Shown here in pieces: positions 7,693 through 15,653 of a stretch of 42,261 nt of DNA (its first letter is position 1; each line of letters opens with the position of its first letter). Both the position numbers and the translations under genes were made by a program. Location: positions 1 through 42,261 of the forward strand of contig CALFZE010000060.1 in the NCBI GenBank assembly GCA_937952285.1. The letters are read 5' to 3'. The DNA is from UBA2428 sp002343545. Its GTDB lineage: Bacteria > Bdellovibrionota > UBA2428. Below the pieces are notes generated by a model. It was not told the DNA's origin, made no database searches, and saw nothing but the letters and a program-made list of their open reading frames with translations.

Positions 7693-9111
7693 TCAGGGCG
7701 TTTCGTAGGTCTTCGCGTTGAGCGTCTCACGGTACGGGATCACGCGCACGCCGAAATCCGGAAACGCCTTGCGCACCATCGGCTCGAGCTCCTTGGCTTC
7801 GCCGACGACCGTCGCGACGATGGCACCCTTACGCCAAACGCGGCGGAGGCTCTCGATGACCTCGTCGCGACCGATGGGGCGATCACCGTCGAGCTGGGCG
7901 CGGTAGGCCTTGAGCCCCATCGTGCCCGTCGCGACGGCCACGCGCTCGGCCTGGCGGCCGGCCGGGGTGCTCGTGTCGAGGGCGCGGCCGTACACGAAGC
8001 TCTTCCACTGGCGAGCCCAGATGTCGGGCGGCAGTTGGCGCAGGATCTCGCCCGAGACGTAGGCGTCGTTCAGCAGCTTGGCCACGAGATCGAGCGCGAC
8101 GGCGGACTTCTCGCGCACGGGGTTCGTGATGACGCCGAGACCGGGATAGCCCAGGTAGAAGCGCGGCGCGCTCTGCACGGCGTAAGCGAGGCCGCGTTGG
8201 TTGCGAATCTCGTCGCCGAAGACCGAGCCCAAGCCGCTGTCGATGAGCACGTGGTTGCCGAACTGGAAGGCGATCTCGTCGTCGGCGTCGAGACGTTCGT
8301 TGGGCACGCCCACCACCGACAAGTAGGACTGGGCGCGGCCGGGTTTGTCCACGATGACGAAGGTCTTCTCGGCCTTGTGGCCCTTGGCGGAGTTCTCGCG
8401 GGCCTCGAGGCGCGAAGGTTCGCGTTTGACCTCGATGGCGCCTTGCTTCGCGAAAACCGCCGAGAGTAGAGCGCGCACGGCGGGCTCGGCTTCGGCCGGC
8501 GCGACGACGGCCGCGAAGACGTCGCGCGCGTTCACGTAGTCGCGATCCCACACCGCCGGCAGGCTCGAGAGCTTGAGCCCCCGCAGGACGTCGAGGGTCA
8601 ACGGCGTGCCCGAAAAATAACGCTTGTTCATGAGACGGCGGATCGTCGTGAGGCCGAGCGACCCGTCCGAATCGAGACCCGACTTGAGCGCGGATTCGAG
8701 CTTGAGTTTGGCCAGCCCGAAGGATTCCTCGGTAAAGCGCGGGCTCGCCCACTGCTCCGCGAGCGTCGCGCCGAGCTCCCCGTAGGAGCGGTTTTTCTCG
8801 AAGGGGAAGTTCAGCGTCCAGTACGAGTACTGGTTCGAAACGGTGAAGCTCGCCGAGGCCCCCGACATCGAGAGACGATCCAGGAAGGCCTGGCGGTCGA
8901 GGCTACGCGATCCCGAGTCCAGGATATCGGCGAAGAGATTCGCGATCCCCGCGTCCTTCGCGTCGCGGACCTCGAAGCCCGTGGGGACGACGACCTGGAT
9001 CTGCACGAGCGGAACGGGATCGGCCTCGTAATCAAAACGAATCGTGGCGGAAGCCACGAGCGGGAACAACGAGAGACCGACGAGGCCTCCGCGAAGAATC
9101 GAGTTTCTCAT
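7693..9111 (-). CDS. M16-family peptidase-like protein lacking the zinc motif
   Basis: A 472-residue exported protein. The signal peptide runs MRNSILRGGLVGLSLFPLVASA from ATG 9111. The body has the M16 (pitrilysin/insulinase) two-lobe layout: an N-terminal GIANLFADILDSG where active members carry HxxEH, and the C-terminal RNQRGLAYAV (family R-x(n)-GL-AY) that contacts substrate. The zinc ligands are missing, so it should be the non-catalytic partner, like the beta subunit of processing peptidases or PqqF/YmxG-type pairs. Its start overlaps the stop of the active M16 gene by ATGA, implying coupled translation and a heterodimer. Confidence 0.85.
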   Translation of the reverse strand: MRNSILRGGLVGLSLFPLVASATIRFDYEADPVPLVQIQVVVPTGFEVRDAKDAGIANLFADILDSGSRSLDRQAFLDRLSMSGASASFTVSNQYSYWTLNFPFEKNRSYGELGATLAEQWASPRFTEESFGLAKLKLESALKSGLDSDGSLGLTTIRRLMNKRYFSGTPLTLDVLRGLKLSSLPAVWDRDYVNARDVFAAVVAPAEAEPAVRALLSAVFAKQGAIEVKREPSRLEARENSAKGHKAEKTFVIVDKPGRAQSYLSVVGVPNERLDADDEIAFQFGNHVLIDSGLGSVFGDEIRNQRGLAYAVQSAPRFYLGYPGLGVITNPVREKSAVALDLVAKLLNDAYVSGEILRQLPPDIWARQWKSFVYGRALDTSTPAGRQAERVAVATGTMGLKAYRAQLDGDRPIGRDEVIESLRRVWRKGAIVATVVGEAKELEPMVRKAFPDFGVRVIPYRETLNAKTYETP

Positions 9112-10592
9112 CGGCGAGCTCCTTTGGATTTCGTGGTCGGGGCGGCGACCTTGGGCGCGCGGCCGAAGGGCGTGGGCACGTCGCCCGGCACGACCGCGAT
9201 CTGCACCTTCACGGCGGCGACCCAGGCGTTCCAAGCCGCGCGGACTTCGGGCAGCGTGACGGCCTTGATGGCCTCGAGCGACTTGAAGTCCCAGGCCGGA
9301 TCTTCCGTCGTCGCGAGCGCGCGGCCGAGGTCCGAAGCAAGGCTCATCGGGTCGCGCAGGCCTTCGTACTGCGAAGCGAGGTAGTAAAGCTTGATCCGCT
9401 CAAGGCGCTCGGCCGTGAGCCACGGCAGGAAGCCGCGCTTGGCGTCTTCGTAAGCGGCTTCGAGCTTGGCGAGGGGCACACCGGGGTTACCTTGCATGTA
9501 GATGCCCTGCAGATGGGGATCCATCGACGGCGAAGCGTCGGCGCCCACGACCTTGGCGAGACCCGTATCGACGAGCCGGCCCACGAGGTAACCGAGCTTC
9601 GATTCGCCGAAGAGCACCATCGAGAGCGAGCGGGCCGCGGCGTCGCGCGAAGCGTAGGTCGGGCCTTCGGCCATGTCGCCGAAGAGCACGCTTTCCGTCT
9701 TCATCGTGATGACGCGTCGTTTGGCCTTCTTGCGCGGCGGCTCGGCCGGGATCTTAGGTTCCTGGAAGGCCACGGGCTCGAAGGCGCCGAAGTTCTTCTC
9801 CACGAGCGCGAGCGCCGTGCGCAACTCGACGTCGCCCACGATCACGAGCGAGGCGCGGTTCGGGGCGTAGTAGCGCTTGTAGAAATCGAGCGCGTCCTGG
9901 AAGCTCGTCGCCTCGAGGTCCTCTTGCCATCCGATCGGCGAAGTTTTGTAGGGGTGCACGTCGAAGGCGAGCTGGTTGAGCTCCCAGAAGCCGCGGCCCA
10001 TGGGCGAATCCTCGGTGCGCATCTTGCGCTCCGAGACGACCGCGCCGCGCTCGGTGTTGAAACCTTCCGGCGTGATGAGCAGTTTGCGCATGCGCTCGGC
10101 CTCGAAGCGAAGCGCTTCGGGAAAGACGTCCGTCGTGACGAGCTCGTGGTAGAGCGTGAGGTCGTCGCTCGTGTAGGCGTTGAAGCGGTCGCCCCAGCCC
10201 GAAAGCGTCTTGAAGGGCTCGGGGAAGCTCTCGGTCCCGCGGAACATCATGTGCTCGAAAAGGTGCGCGAGCCCCGTGCGGCCGGGGCGCTCGAAGCGCG
10301 AGCCGACGCGGTAAGCGACCACCGTGGCGACGACCCCCGTGCCCGGCTTGGGCACGAAGAGGACGTCGAGACCGGACTTGCGGTGACGGAAGCGCGAGAG
10401 CTTGAGGCCCGGGAAGGGCTCCGTCGTCGCGCGGGCCTCGAAGGCGGTCTCGACGCGAAAATCCGCCGGCACTTCGTCGCGCAAAGACGTCTTGGGAGCC
10501 GCGCTCGAGCAAGCCGCGAGAAACGCGAGGCCGGCCCCGCGAAGAAGGCCGCCGCGCTCCCGCGCCCAGGTGAACCCTTTCGTGATCTTCAT
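9108..10592 (-). CDS. M16-family zinc metallopeptidase, lipoprotein
   Basis: A 494-residue zinc peptidase of the pitrilysin family. The inverted zinc motif HLFEH is at 110-114 and the third ligand Glu188 lies 74 residues further on, as in active members. A lipobox (LAAC, Cys28) follows the hydrophobic h-region, so the protein should be lipid-anchored. ATG 10592 starts the signal sequence; longer in-frame extension upstream lacks one. It is the first gene of a translationally coupled pair with the zinc-less M16 partner downstream. In other bacteria such pairs degrade peptides in the periplasm. Its promoter must lie in, or to the right of, the inverted-repeat element at 10630-10766. Confidence 0.92.
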   Translation of the reverse strand: MKITKGFTWARERGGLLRGAGLAFLAACSSAAPKTSLRDEVPADFRVETAFEARATTEPFPGLKLSRFRHRKSGLDVLFVPKPGTGVVATVVAYRVGSRFERPGRTGLAHLFEHMMFRGTESFPEPFKTLSGWGDRFNAYTSDDLTLYHELVTTDVFPEALRFEAERMRKLLITPEGFNTERGAVVSERKMRTEDSPMGRGFWELNQLAFDVHPYKTSPIGWQEDLEATSFQDALDFYKRYYAPNRASLVIVGDVELRTALALVEKNFGAFEPVAFQEPKIPAEPPRKKAKRRVITMKTESVLFGDMAEGPTYASRDAAARSLSMVLFGESKLGYLVGRLVDTGLAKVVGADASPSMDPHLQGIYMQGNPGVPLAKLEAAYEDAKRGFLPWLTAERLERIKLYYLASQYEGLRDPMSLASDLGRALATTEDPAWDFKSLEAIKAVTLPEVRAAWNAWVAAVKVQIAVVPGDVPTPFGRAPKVAAPTTKSKGARR

Positions 10593-10629
10593 GGCGTAGG
10601 AGTCTAACAGGCCCCCGCGAAAAGGCGAG

Positions 10630-10766
10630 CTAGCCGCCGCTCGTATGTCCTTAGGACACGCAGCAGAGCCTCGAATGCAAGGCTCGAAGGAGCGAAATGT
10701 ACGGTTTTGTACATGAGTCGACTGAGTACGCCGCAGACGAGACTCTGCTGCGTGTCCTAGCCGCCG
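10630..10766. mobile_element. Short inverted-repeat element (MITE-like), possible 10-bp target duplication
   Basis: Perfect 16-bp arms at 10653-10668 (AGGACACGCAGCAGAG) and 10743-10758 are extended by four more pairs after one mismatch (10670-10673 with 10738-10741). Inside is a smaller hairpin, ATGTAC/GTACAT (about 10697-10714). The outer word CTAGCCGCCG occurs at 10630-10639 and again at 10757-10766, where it holds the stop codon of nadD; this looks like a target-site duplication. The right arm intrudes two bases into that word, so the exact ends are uncertain. No ORF is inside. It may instead be a structured RNA or an attenuator between nadD and the M16 genes. Confidence 0.55.
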
Positions 10767-11398
10767 AAGAGGCGCTCGCGGCGGAAGAAGGCCTCGACGC
10801 CCGGCGCGAGATCCGCCGCCGTCGCCCCGCCCCACCCTTCGCGGCGCAGCTCGCTCGACGAGAGCGGCGGCAGCTGGCCGCCCATGATGCGATAGCTCGT
10901 GAGGCCGCGCCACGCCGCGGGCAGGCTCCCGAGACCGTCGCCATGCCCGACGCGGGGAAAGATCCACAGGCCTTCGAGCAGGCCGAGCAAACGCTCGGGT
11001 TCGCGCCAGCGCGGCAACTGCGGGACGAGGTCGCCCCCGCCGCACATCACGAAGCGGTCGCCCGGGTAAGCGGCGCGCAAGCGCGCGACGCCGTCGACGG
11101 TGTAGCTGGGTCCGGTCGACTCGATCTCGAAACTCTCGAGACTGAGCTTGGGCAGGAGCTCCGGCGGAAGCTCGGCGATCCAGGCCTCGAGGGTTCCCCG
11201 CAAAACGCGGGGGTCGGCGAGACGCGCCGAAACGGCGTCGGGAGCCTTGAGCGGGTTCGCGCCCGTCGGTACGAGATGCACGTGATCGGCCCAGGAATCC
11301 TTCAGGAGGGCCAGAAGAATTTCATGGTGGGCGCGGTGCGGGGGACGGAAGGATCCGCCGAAGAACACGCGGCGGATCGGAGCGCGCGAAGACGTCAC
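10757..11398 (-). CDS. nadD: Nicotinate-nucleotide adenylyltransferase
   Basis: A 213-residue cytoplasmic enzyme that joins nicotinate mononucleotide and ATP to make deamido-NAD in NAD biosynthesis. It has the nucleotidyltransferase signature GGSFRPPHRAHH at 14-25 (HxxH at 21-24) and the C-terminal SSSELR in place of the usual ISST-x-IR. Length is normal. It starts at GTG two bases after obgE stops, so it is co-transcribed and probably translationally linked. The obgE-nadD order is common in bacteria. Its stop codon lies in the repeated word of the adjacent inverted-repeat element. Confidence 0.92.
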   Translation of the reverse strand: MTSSRAPIRRVFFGGSFRPPHRAHHEILLALLKDSWADHVHLVPTGANPLKAPDAVSARLADPRVLRGTLEAWIAELPPELLPKLSLESFEIESTGPSYTVDGVARLRAAYPGDRFVMCGGGDLVPQLPRWREPERLLGLLEGLWIFPRVGHGDGLGSLPAAWRGLTSYRIMGGQLPPLSSSELRREGWGGATAADLAPGVEAFFRRERLFGG

Positions 11399-11400
11399 GC

Positions 11401-12657
11401 CTACTCGCGCAGCTCGACCACGGTGGCCTGGCCGCCGCGATCGGATTCCTCGAACTCGAAGTCCGACTCGTCGTCCTCGAAGCCTTCGCCCTCGTCGTCG
11501 GCGCCTTCCTCGAAGGCCAACCCTTCGGCGTCCATCTCGTAGAGCTCGTCGTCTTCGTCGACCGGCTTGGTACGGCCGCCCAGAAGACGAGCGTCACCCA
11601 ACACGAGCGAGGGGTTCACGCGGTTTTCGAAAGCGCGGGGACCGAGCTCGATGAGCTTGTCTTCGACCGCGGCGCGGAGCTCGTCGAGACCTTCGCCCGT
11701 GACGGCCGAAATGAAGAAGGGCTTCTCGGGGAGTCCCGCCGCGCGCAGTTTTTCGACGAGTTCGTCGAAGCCACGCGACTCGAGATCTTCCGCGGAGAGA
11801 CTGTCGGACTTGTTGAGCGCGAGGACGATGGGCTTGTGCGCGAGCTCGGGCGAGAAGGCGGTCATCTCGTTCATGAGCACGTCAAACTCGGCGTCGAGCG
11901 TGCGGCCCGTGAAGGGGTCGAGGTCGAGCAAGAGGATGATCACGCGAGTGCGTTCGGCGTGCTTGAGAAAGCGGATGCCGAGCCCGCGGCCCTCGGCGGC
12001 GCCTTCAATGACGCCCGGGATGTCGGCGAGCACGAAGTCCGTCGCCTTGCCGCGCACGACGCCGAGGTTCGGCACGAGCGTCGTGAAGGGATAGTTCGCG
12101 ATCTTCGGGCGCGCGGCGCTCCAACGCGAGATAAGCGTGCTCTTGCCCGCGTTGGGGAAGCCCACGAGCGCGACGTCGGCGAGCAGCTTGAGCTCGAGGC
12201 GCAGCTTCTTCGCGACGCCGGGCTCGCCGGGTTGGGCAAAATCGGGCGCCTGGCGAGCCGCCGTGGCGAAGTTCATGTTACCGAGGCCGCCGCGACCGCC
12301 GCGCAAGAGCAGGATGCGCTTCTTCGGCTCGACGAGATCGGCCAGGAACTGCCCCGTCGCGGAGTCGTAGACAGCCGTGCCGACGGGCACGCGCAGGACG
12401 AGGTCTTCGCCCGCGCCGCCGTTGCAATCGTTGTTGCTGCCCGGGATGCCGTTCTTCGCTTCGTACTTGGGCTGGAACTTGAAATCGAGGAGGCTCTGCA
12501 GATCGTGCGTCGCCTCGAAGAAAACGCCGCCGCCCGTGCCGCCGTCGCCACCTGAGGGCCCCATCTTCGGCATGCACTTCTGTCGCATGAAGGCGACGGC
12601 GCCGGCGCCGCCGTTTCCGGACCGAACCTCGATACTGGCTTCGTCGATAAACTTCAT
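11401..12657 (-). CDS. obgE: GTPase Obg
   Basis: A 418-residue ribosome-associated GTPase involved in 50S assembly and stress/growth control. The Gly-rich Obg fold occupies about 1-157 (SGNGGAGAVAF, GGDGGTGGGV, GGRGGLGN). The G domain has the P-loop GFPNAGKST at 166-174, switch II DIPG at 212-215, and NKSD near 288. The C-terminal tail (about 360-418) is strongly acidic (DEDDELYEMD, EEGADDEGEGFEDDE), as in many Obg proteins. A GGAG ribosome site stands 7 bases before ATG 12657. A terminator separates it from rplU-rpmA, so it likely has its own promoter in 12658-12773, and nadD follows directly. Confidence 0.97.
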   Translation of the reverse strand: MKFIDEASIEVRSGNGGAGAVAFMRQKCMPKMGPSGGDGGTGGGVFFEATHDLQSLLDFKFQPKYEAKNGIPGSNNDCNGGAGEDLVLRVPVGTAVYDSATGQFLADLVEPKKRILLLRGGRGGLGNMNFATAARQAPDFAQPGEPGVAKKLRLELKLLADVALVGFPNAGKSTLISRWSAARPKIANYPFTTLVPNLGVVRGKATDFVLADIPGVIEGAAEGRGLGIRFLKHAERTRVIILLLDLDPFTGRTLDAEFDVLMNEMTAFSPELAHKPIVLALNKSDSLSAEDLESRGFDELVEKLRAAGLPEKPFFISAVTGEGLDELRAAVEDKLIELGPRAFENRVNPSLVLGDARLLGGRTKPVDEDDELYEMDAEGLAFEEGADDEGEGFEDDESDFEFEESDRGGQATVVELRE

Positions 12658-12773
12658 AGAAATGCTCCGGATAAAAACTAGCGCCTTGGGCCTTGCGAGT
12701 CGCCCGGAATTCCTACATGCAACGGCGCGTCAAGAAAAGGGAATTCGGGTCTAAGCCCCGGGAGAAAATGAAA

Positions 12774-12804
12774 AAGCGGCTTGGACGAAATGTCCAAACC
12801 GCTT
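12774..12804 (-). terminator. Intrinsic terminator of rplU-rpmA
   Basis: On the minus strand a 13-pair stem (AAGCGGTTTGGAC with GTCCAAGCCGCTT, one G-T pair) encloses a five-base loop and runs into TTTTT then TCATTTT. It lies 22 bases past the rpmA stop. This separates the ribosomal protein pair from obgE, genes that many bacteria keep in one operon. Confidence 0.85.
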
Positions 12805-12826
12805 CGAATTCGAATCTAGAAAGGGA

Positions 12827-13081
12827 CTAGGCTTGGGGCTGAACGGCGATCGTCGTTCCGCGGGCCGTCGTCTTGAACTCGACCGTGCCGTCCGCCAAAG
12901 CGTAGAGCGTGTGGTCGCGGCCGCAGCCGACGTTCTTGCCGGGGTGGAACTTCGTTCCGCGTTGGCGAACGATGATGCCGCCCGAACGGATGGCTTCGCC
13001 GCCGAAGACCTTCACGCCAAGCATCTTGGGGTTGGAATCGCGGCCGTTCTTCGTGCTACCGCCAGCTTTTTTTGATGCCAT
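12827..13081 (-). CDS. rpmA: 50S ribosomal protein L27
   Basis: An 84-residue ribosomal protein that reaches towards the peptidyl-transferase centre. The start MASKKAGGSTKNGRDSN, the middle VRQRGTKFHPG and GCGRDHTLYAL are diagnostic. The N terminus is the short form with no cleavable firmicute-type extension. It follows rplU by 25 bases and is followed by an intrinsic terminator, so rplU-rpmA form a compact transcript. Confidence 0.98.
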   Translation of the reverse strand: MASKKAGGSTKNGRDSNPKMLGVKVFGGEAIRSGGIIVRQRGTKFHPGKNVGCGRDHTLYALADGTVEFKTTARGTTIAVQPQA

Positions 13082-13106
13082 TTCGATCTACTCCCTGAAA
13101 AGCGTC

Positions 13107-13511
13107 TTAGACGGTGATGTCTTTGACGATCAAACGCGTCAGCGGCTGGCGATGACCGAGGGTCTTCTGCGAGCTTTGGCGACGACGGTGGTGACGGATG
13201 AGGATTTTCTTGCCGAGCGTTTGCTGGAGAACTTCGAAGTTCACCTTGGCGCCCGAGACGACCGGCTTGCCGATCTCGAATTGGCCGGGGCCCTTGGCCA
13301 CGAAGAGGACTTCTTCGGCCGTGTAGGTCGAGCCGACTTCGAGCTCGAGCTTTTCGACGAGAAGCATTTCGCCCTTGGCGATGCGATACTGCTTACCGCC
13401 CGTGCGGATGACCGCGTAGGGGAAAGCAAGCGCCGCAGCTTCCTTTGCGGCCGGCTTTTTAACAGCCGTTTTCTTCGTTTTCGTCGTAGCTTCTGCAGCC
13501 TTGTCAGCCAT
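13107..13511 (-). CDS. rplU: 50S ribosomal protein L21 with basic N-terminal extension
   Basis: A 134-residue protein of the large subunit. The L21 core begins at about residue 30 (YAVIRTGGKQYRI) and ends with HRRRQSSQKTLGHRQPLTRLIV, which contacts 23S rRNA. In front is an extra ~28-residue Ala/Lys/Thr-rich segment (TTKTKKTAVKKPAAKEAA) absent from ordinary L21, which has about 103 residues. ATG 13511 is supported by a GGAGGT ribosome site nine bases upstream. A TTGACA-like box at 13572-13577 on the minus strand is a possible -35, though a matching -10 is not evident. Confidence 0.95.
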   Translation of the reverse strand: MADKAAEATTKTKKTAVKKPAAKEAAALAFPYAVIRTGGKQYRIAKGEMLLVEKLELEVGSTYTAEEVLFVAKGPGQFEIGKPVVSGAKVNFEVLQQTLGKKILIRHHRRRQSSQKTLGHRQPLTRLIVKDITV

Positions 13512-13613
13512 GATCCGTGGACCTCCGGAAATAATTCGTAGGCCCTGGGGTTTCTCAGCTTGAGCAGGCTTTGTCAACGACGAAGGAAAGCTCTTCGCGA
13601 GCTTCTTTCGAGA

Positions 13614-13856
13614 CTAATTCAGAGGAAAGCGACGGGGGGCGACGGTGCCGCCACAGTCCCCGCAGGCGCCCTTTTCGACGACCGACATCGTCGACCAGTC
13701 CGTGTGACTTTCAAACGCGATTTGACCGCCGCAGCAAGCGCAGGCGTGGAAATCCTGGGCGAGGCGCTGGGCACGACGCTCGGGCACGGCCGCGTTCAAA
13801 CGGGCTTCGCGCTCGGGGGTCATCGGAAATTTTGCTTTAAATTCAGAGACTTTCAT
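13614..13856 (-). CDS. Small putative zinc-binding protein
   Basis: An 80-residue protein with two cysteine clusters, CACC at 39-42 and CGDC at 65-68, spaced like a four-Cys zinc ribbon. The N-terminal half is helical and charged (KVSEFKAKF, REARLNAA, ERRAQRLAQ). ATG 13856 has a GGAG ribosome site five bases upstream, supporting a real gene. It lies just upstream of rplU on the same strand (102 bases between). I do not recognise the family. It could bind nucleic acid or a protein partner; that is inference. Confidence 0.7.
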   Translation of the reverse strand: MKVSEFKAKFPMTPEREARLNAAVPERRAQRLAQDFHACACCGGQIAFESHTDWSTMSVVEKGACGDCGGTVAPRRFPLN

Positions 13857-13946
13857 AGAAACTCCGTTTCCTGTTGCGACCCCACTCCGAGGGTCACCCT
13901 TCTTTGCGGCGGAAACGGCCGGGAACTTGAGGAAGGACGACGTCAG

Positions 13947-14000
13947 AAAATCGATCGGGGACTCCCCCCGGGGCTCGCAAGCCCCCGGGAGAATCCCCGA
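13947..14000 (-). terminator. Terminator downstream of the first repeat-domain gene
   Basis: A long hairpin: outer arms TCGGGGA/TCCCCGA at 13955-13961 and 13994-14000, and an inner stem GGGCT-CGCA-AGCCC at 13971-13984. On the minus strand it is followed by TTTT (13947-13950). It ends the transcript of the 14038-15366 gene. The inner loop matches that of the terminator at 15569-15620. Confidence 0.8.
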
Positions 14001-14037
14001 TGCGGAAAGGTCGACGACGTACCCGCTCCCGCGGGGA

Positions 14038-15366
14038 CTAGCGCAGGGTCAGGCGGAACTCGGCTTCGCAGCCGTTCGCCGTCCAGAACTGCGTCGGGTT
14101 GGCCGGGTCGAAGCCGTAGTCGATGTTCGCGCGGCACTTGCCGGTCGGGCTCGCCGACGACATGCGGACCGTGCGGACGACGCTCAAGCGCAGCAGCGTG
14201 CGACCGCGCGTCTGGTTGAAGCCGTTCAGCGACCAGCGGTAGACGCCGAGGTTACGCGACTCACCCACGATGAGGAGCGCTTCGCTCGGGGCCGGGAGCG
14301 GAACCGGCGTCACGACGACGGGCGGTTGCGGCTGGCCGTTCGCGATGGCCGAACCGATGAGGCCGATGCCGATACCGATGAGCGCGTCTTCGCGACGGTC
14401 ACGGTCGGAGCGGCGATCGCGGTCATGGTCGCGGTCGCGGTGATCGCGGTCGTCGCGACGCGGGCCGGGGCCGGGACCCGGGCCGTGCACCGGACGGCCG
14501 CGGTAACGGCCGCGCTGCTCACCCCAGACGAAGCGGAAATCGTCATGGTCGTCGCCGTCGCGCCAGACCGGACGACGACGGTAGTCGTCGTCGTAGTCGC
14601 GGCCGAAGGTGCTCACGGCGGCTTGGCTCACGGGAACCGACATGATCGAGCCGTAGCTCGCGCGGTAAGACACCGTGCCGTTGAAGACGTTGACGCCGAG
14701 GATCTTGCCGCGCGTGTTGTTGCGCGTATCGATCAAGTCGTCGCCCACGCAGTAGCCCGTCACGCAGCCGTAACCGAGCGCGGCTTCGCGACGGTTGACC
14801 GACATGATCGAGCCGTAGCTCGCGCGGAACGAGTAGCTTCCGTTCGAGGGGTTCAGCGCGATGATCGTGCCCAGCGTGTTGCTGCGCTGGTCGACGAGCG
14901 TGTCGTCGACGCAGGCGACGCCGAGGCAGCGGCTGCGGCCGCTCTTGGCGCCGACGGCGAACTGTCCGGCGGGAACCGTCATGATCGAGCCGTAGCTCGC
15001 GCGGAACGAGACGCTGCCGTTCGTGGGGTTGAGCGCGAGGACGGTGCCCAGCGTGTTGCTGCGCTGGTCGACGACGGTGTCGCCCGTGCACGCCGAATCG
15101 AAGCAGCGGTTACGGCCGTCGGAAACGCCGATGGCGTAGGATCCCGAGGGAACCGTGATGATCGAGCCGTAGCTCGCCTGCATCGAGACGTCGCCGGTAT
15201 GGAGGTTCACGCCGAGCACGCGGCCCGCCGTATTGCTGCGCTGGTCGACGACGTCGTCGTTCGAACAGACGCGGACGCCGCGCACGTTGGCACAGGCCAA
15301 CGCGCCGACCTGGCCGAACGCGGCCACGGCGAAGACCGAGCCCAAAGAGATACGAGACTTCAGCAT
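14038..15366 (-). CDS. Exported repeat protein A ('VDQRSN' repeats)
   Basis: A 442-residue exported protein. The signal peptide runs MLKSRISLGSVFAVAAFGQV to about ALA. Then come four to five copies of a ~58-residue unit: a Cys, then GD-x-VVDQRSN, then an LG-x-V-x-LN turn, ending S-x4-ASYGSI. Each unit carries about two Cys. After the repeats come VWRDGDDHDDFRFVWG, a Pro/Gly run (GPGPGPGP), a Asp/Arg/His-rich low-complexity stretch, and a C-terminal domain of about 110 residues (EALLIVGESRNLGVYRW). I know no named family for the unit. A GGGAG ribosome site precedes ATG 15366. A paralogue lies directly upstream. Confidence 0.8.
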   Translation of the reverse strand: MLKSRISLGSVFAVAAFGQVGALACANVRGVRVCSNDDVVDQRSNTAGRVLGVNLHTGDVSMQASYGSIITVPSGSYAIGVSDGRNRCFDSACTGDTVVDQRSNTLGTVLALNPTNGSVSFRASYGSIMTVPAGQFAVGAKSGRSRCLGVACVDDTLVDQRSNTLGTIIALNPSNGSYSFRASYGSIMSVNRREAALGYGCVTGYCVGDDLIDTRNNTRGKILGVNVFNGTVSYRASYGSIMSVPVSQAAVSTFGRDYDDDYRRRPVWRDGDDHDDFRFVWGEQRGRYRGRPVHGPGPGPGPRRDDRDHRDRDHDRDRRSDRDRREDALIGIGIGLIGSAIANGQPQPPVVVTPVPLPAPSEALLIVGESRNLGVYRWSLNGFNQTRGRTLLRLSVVRTVRMSSASPTGKCRANIDYGFDPANPTQFWTANGCEAEFRLTLR

Positions 15367-15537
15367 AGAGACTTCTCCCACTCACCACTGCTTGAGCAAC
15401 CCACCACGGAAAGCTCGTCCAAAGGGGCAAAGAGCAAAGGAGATGCCGATGGCGACCCGACCCGAATTCGTGGCGTTAGCCCCCGTCCGCCTGTCCAAGC
15501 CTTAGACGGGCGGGCGCGCTAGAGGGCCGAATTTCAA

Positions 15538-15551
15538 GCGGAACGTTCCGC
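15538..15551. promoter_or_regulatory. Palindrome GCGGAACGTTCCGC, possible operator
   Basis: A perfect 14-bp palindrome lies in the 287-base gap between the two repeat-protein genes, about 170 bases upstream of the start of the 14038-15366 gene. It could be a dimeric regulator site. The rest of this gap upstream of 15366 shows no clear promoter and no ORF. Confidence 0.35.
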
Positions 15552-15568
15552 GACGGCGGCCCGGGCCC

Positions 15569-15620
15569 AAAAAACACCGGGGCCCTCCCCGGAAGCTCGC
15601 AAGCTTCGGAGGAGGGCCCC
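15569..15620 (-). terminator. Terminator downstream of the second repeat-domain gene
   Basis: Outer arms GGGGCCCTCC (15579-15588) and GGAGGGCCCC (15611-15620) with an inner stem GAAGCT-CGCA-AGCTTC (15592-15607). On the minus strand it is followed after four bases by TTTTTT (15569-15574). It closes the 15654-16547 gene. Confidence 0.9.
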
Positions 15621-15653
15621 GATCAGTAGACGTACCGAGAGAGGTCGGCGGAG

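Noticed and set aside
9112..9234. Upstream extension of the zinc-less M16 protein
   Set aside because: The added residues are Arg-rich with no export signal; ATG 9111 begins the signal peptide and overlaps the preceding stop.
14390..14480. Possible CRISPR or tandem satellite in the GC-rich GATCGCGG-type run
   Set aside because: It is the codon pattern for an Asp/Arg/His-rich protein segment.
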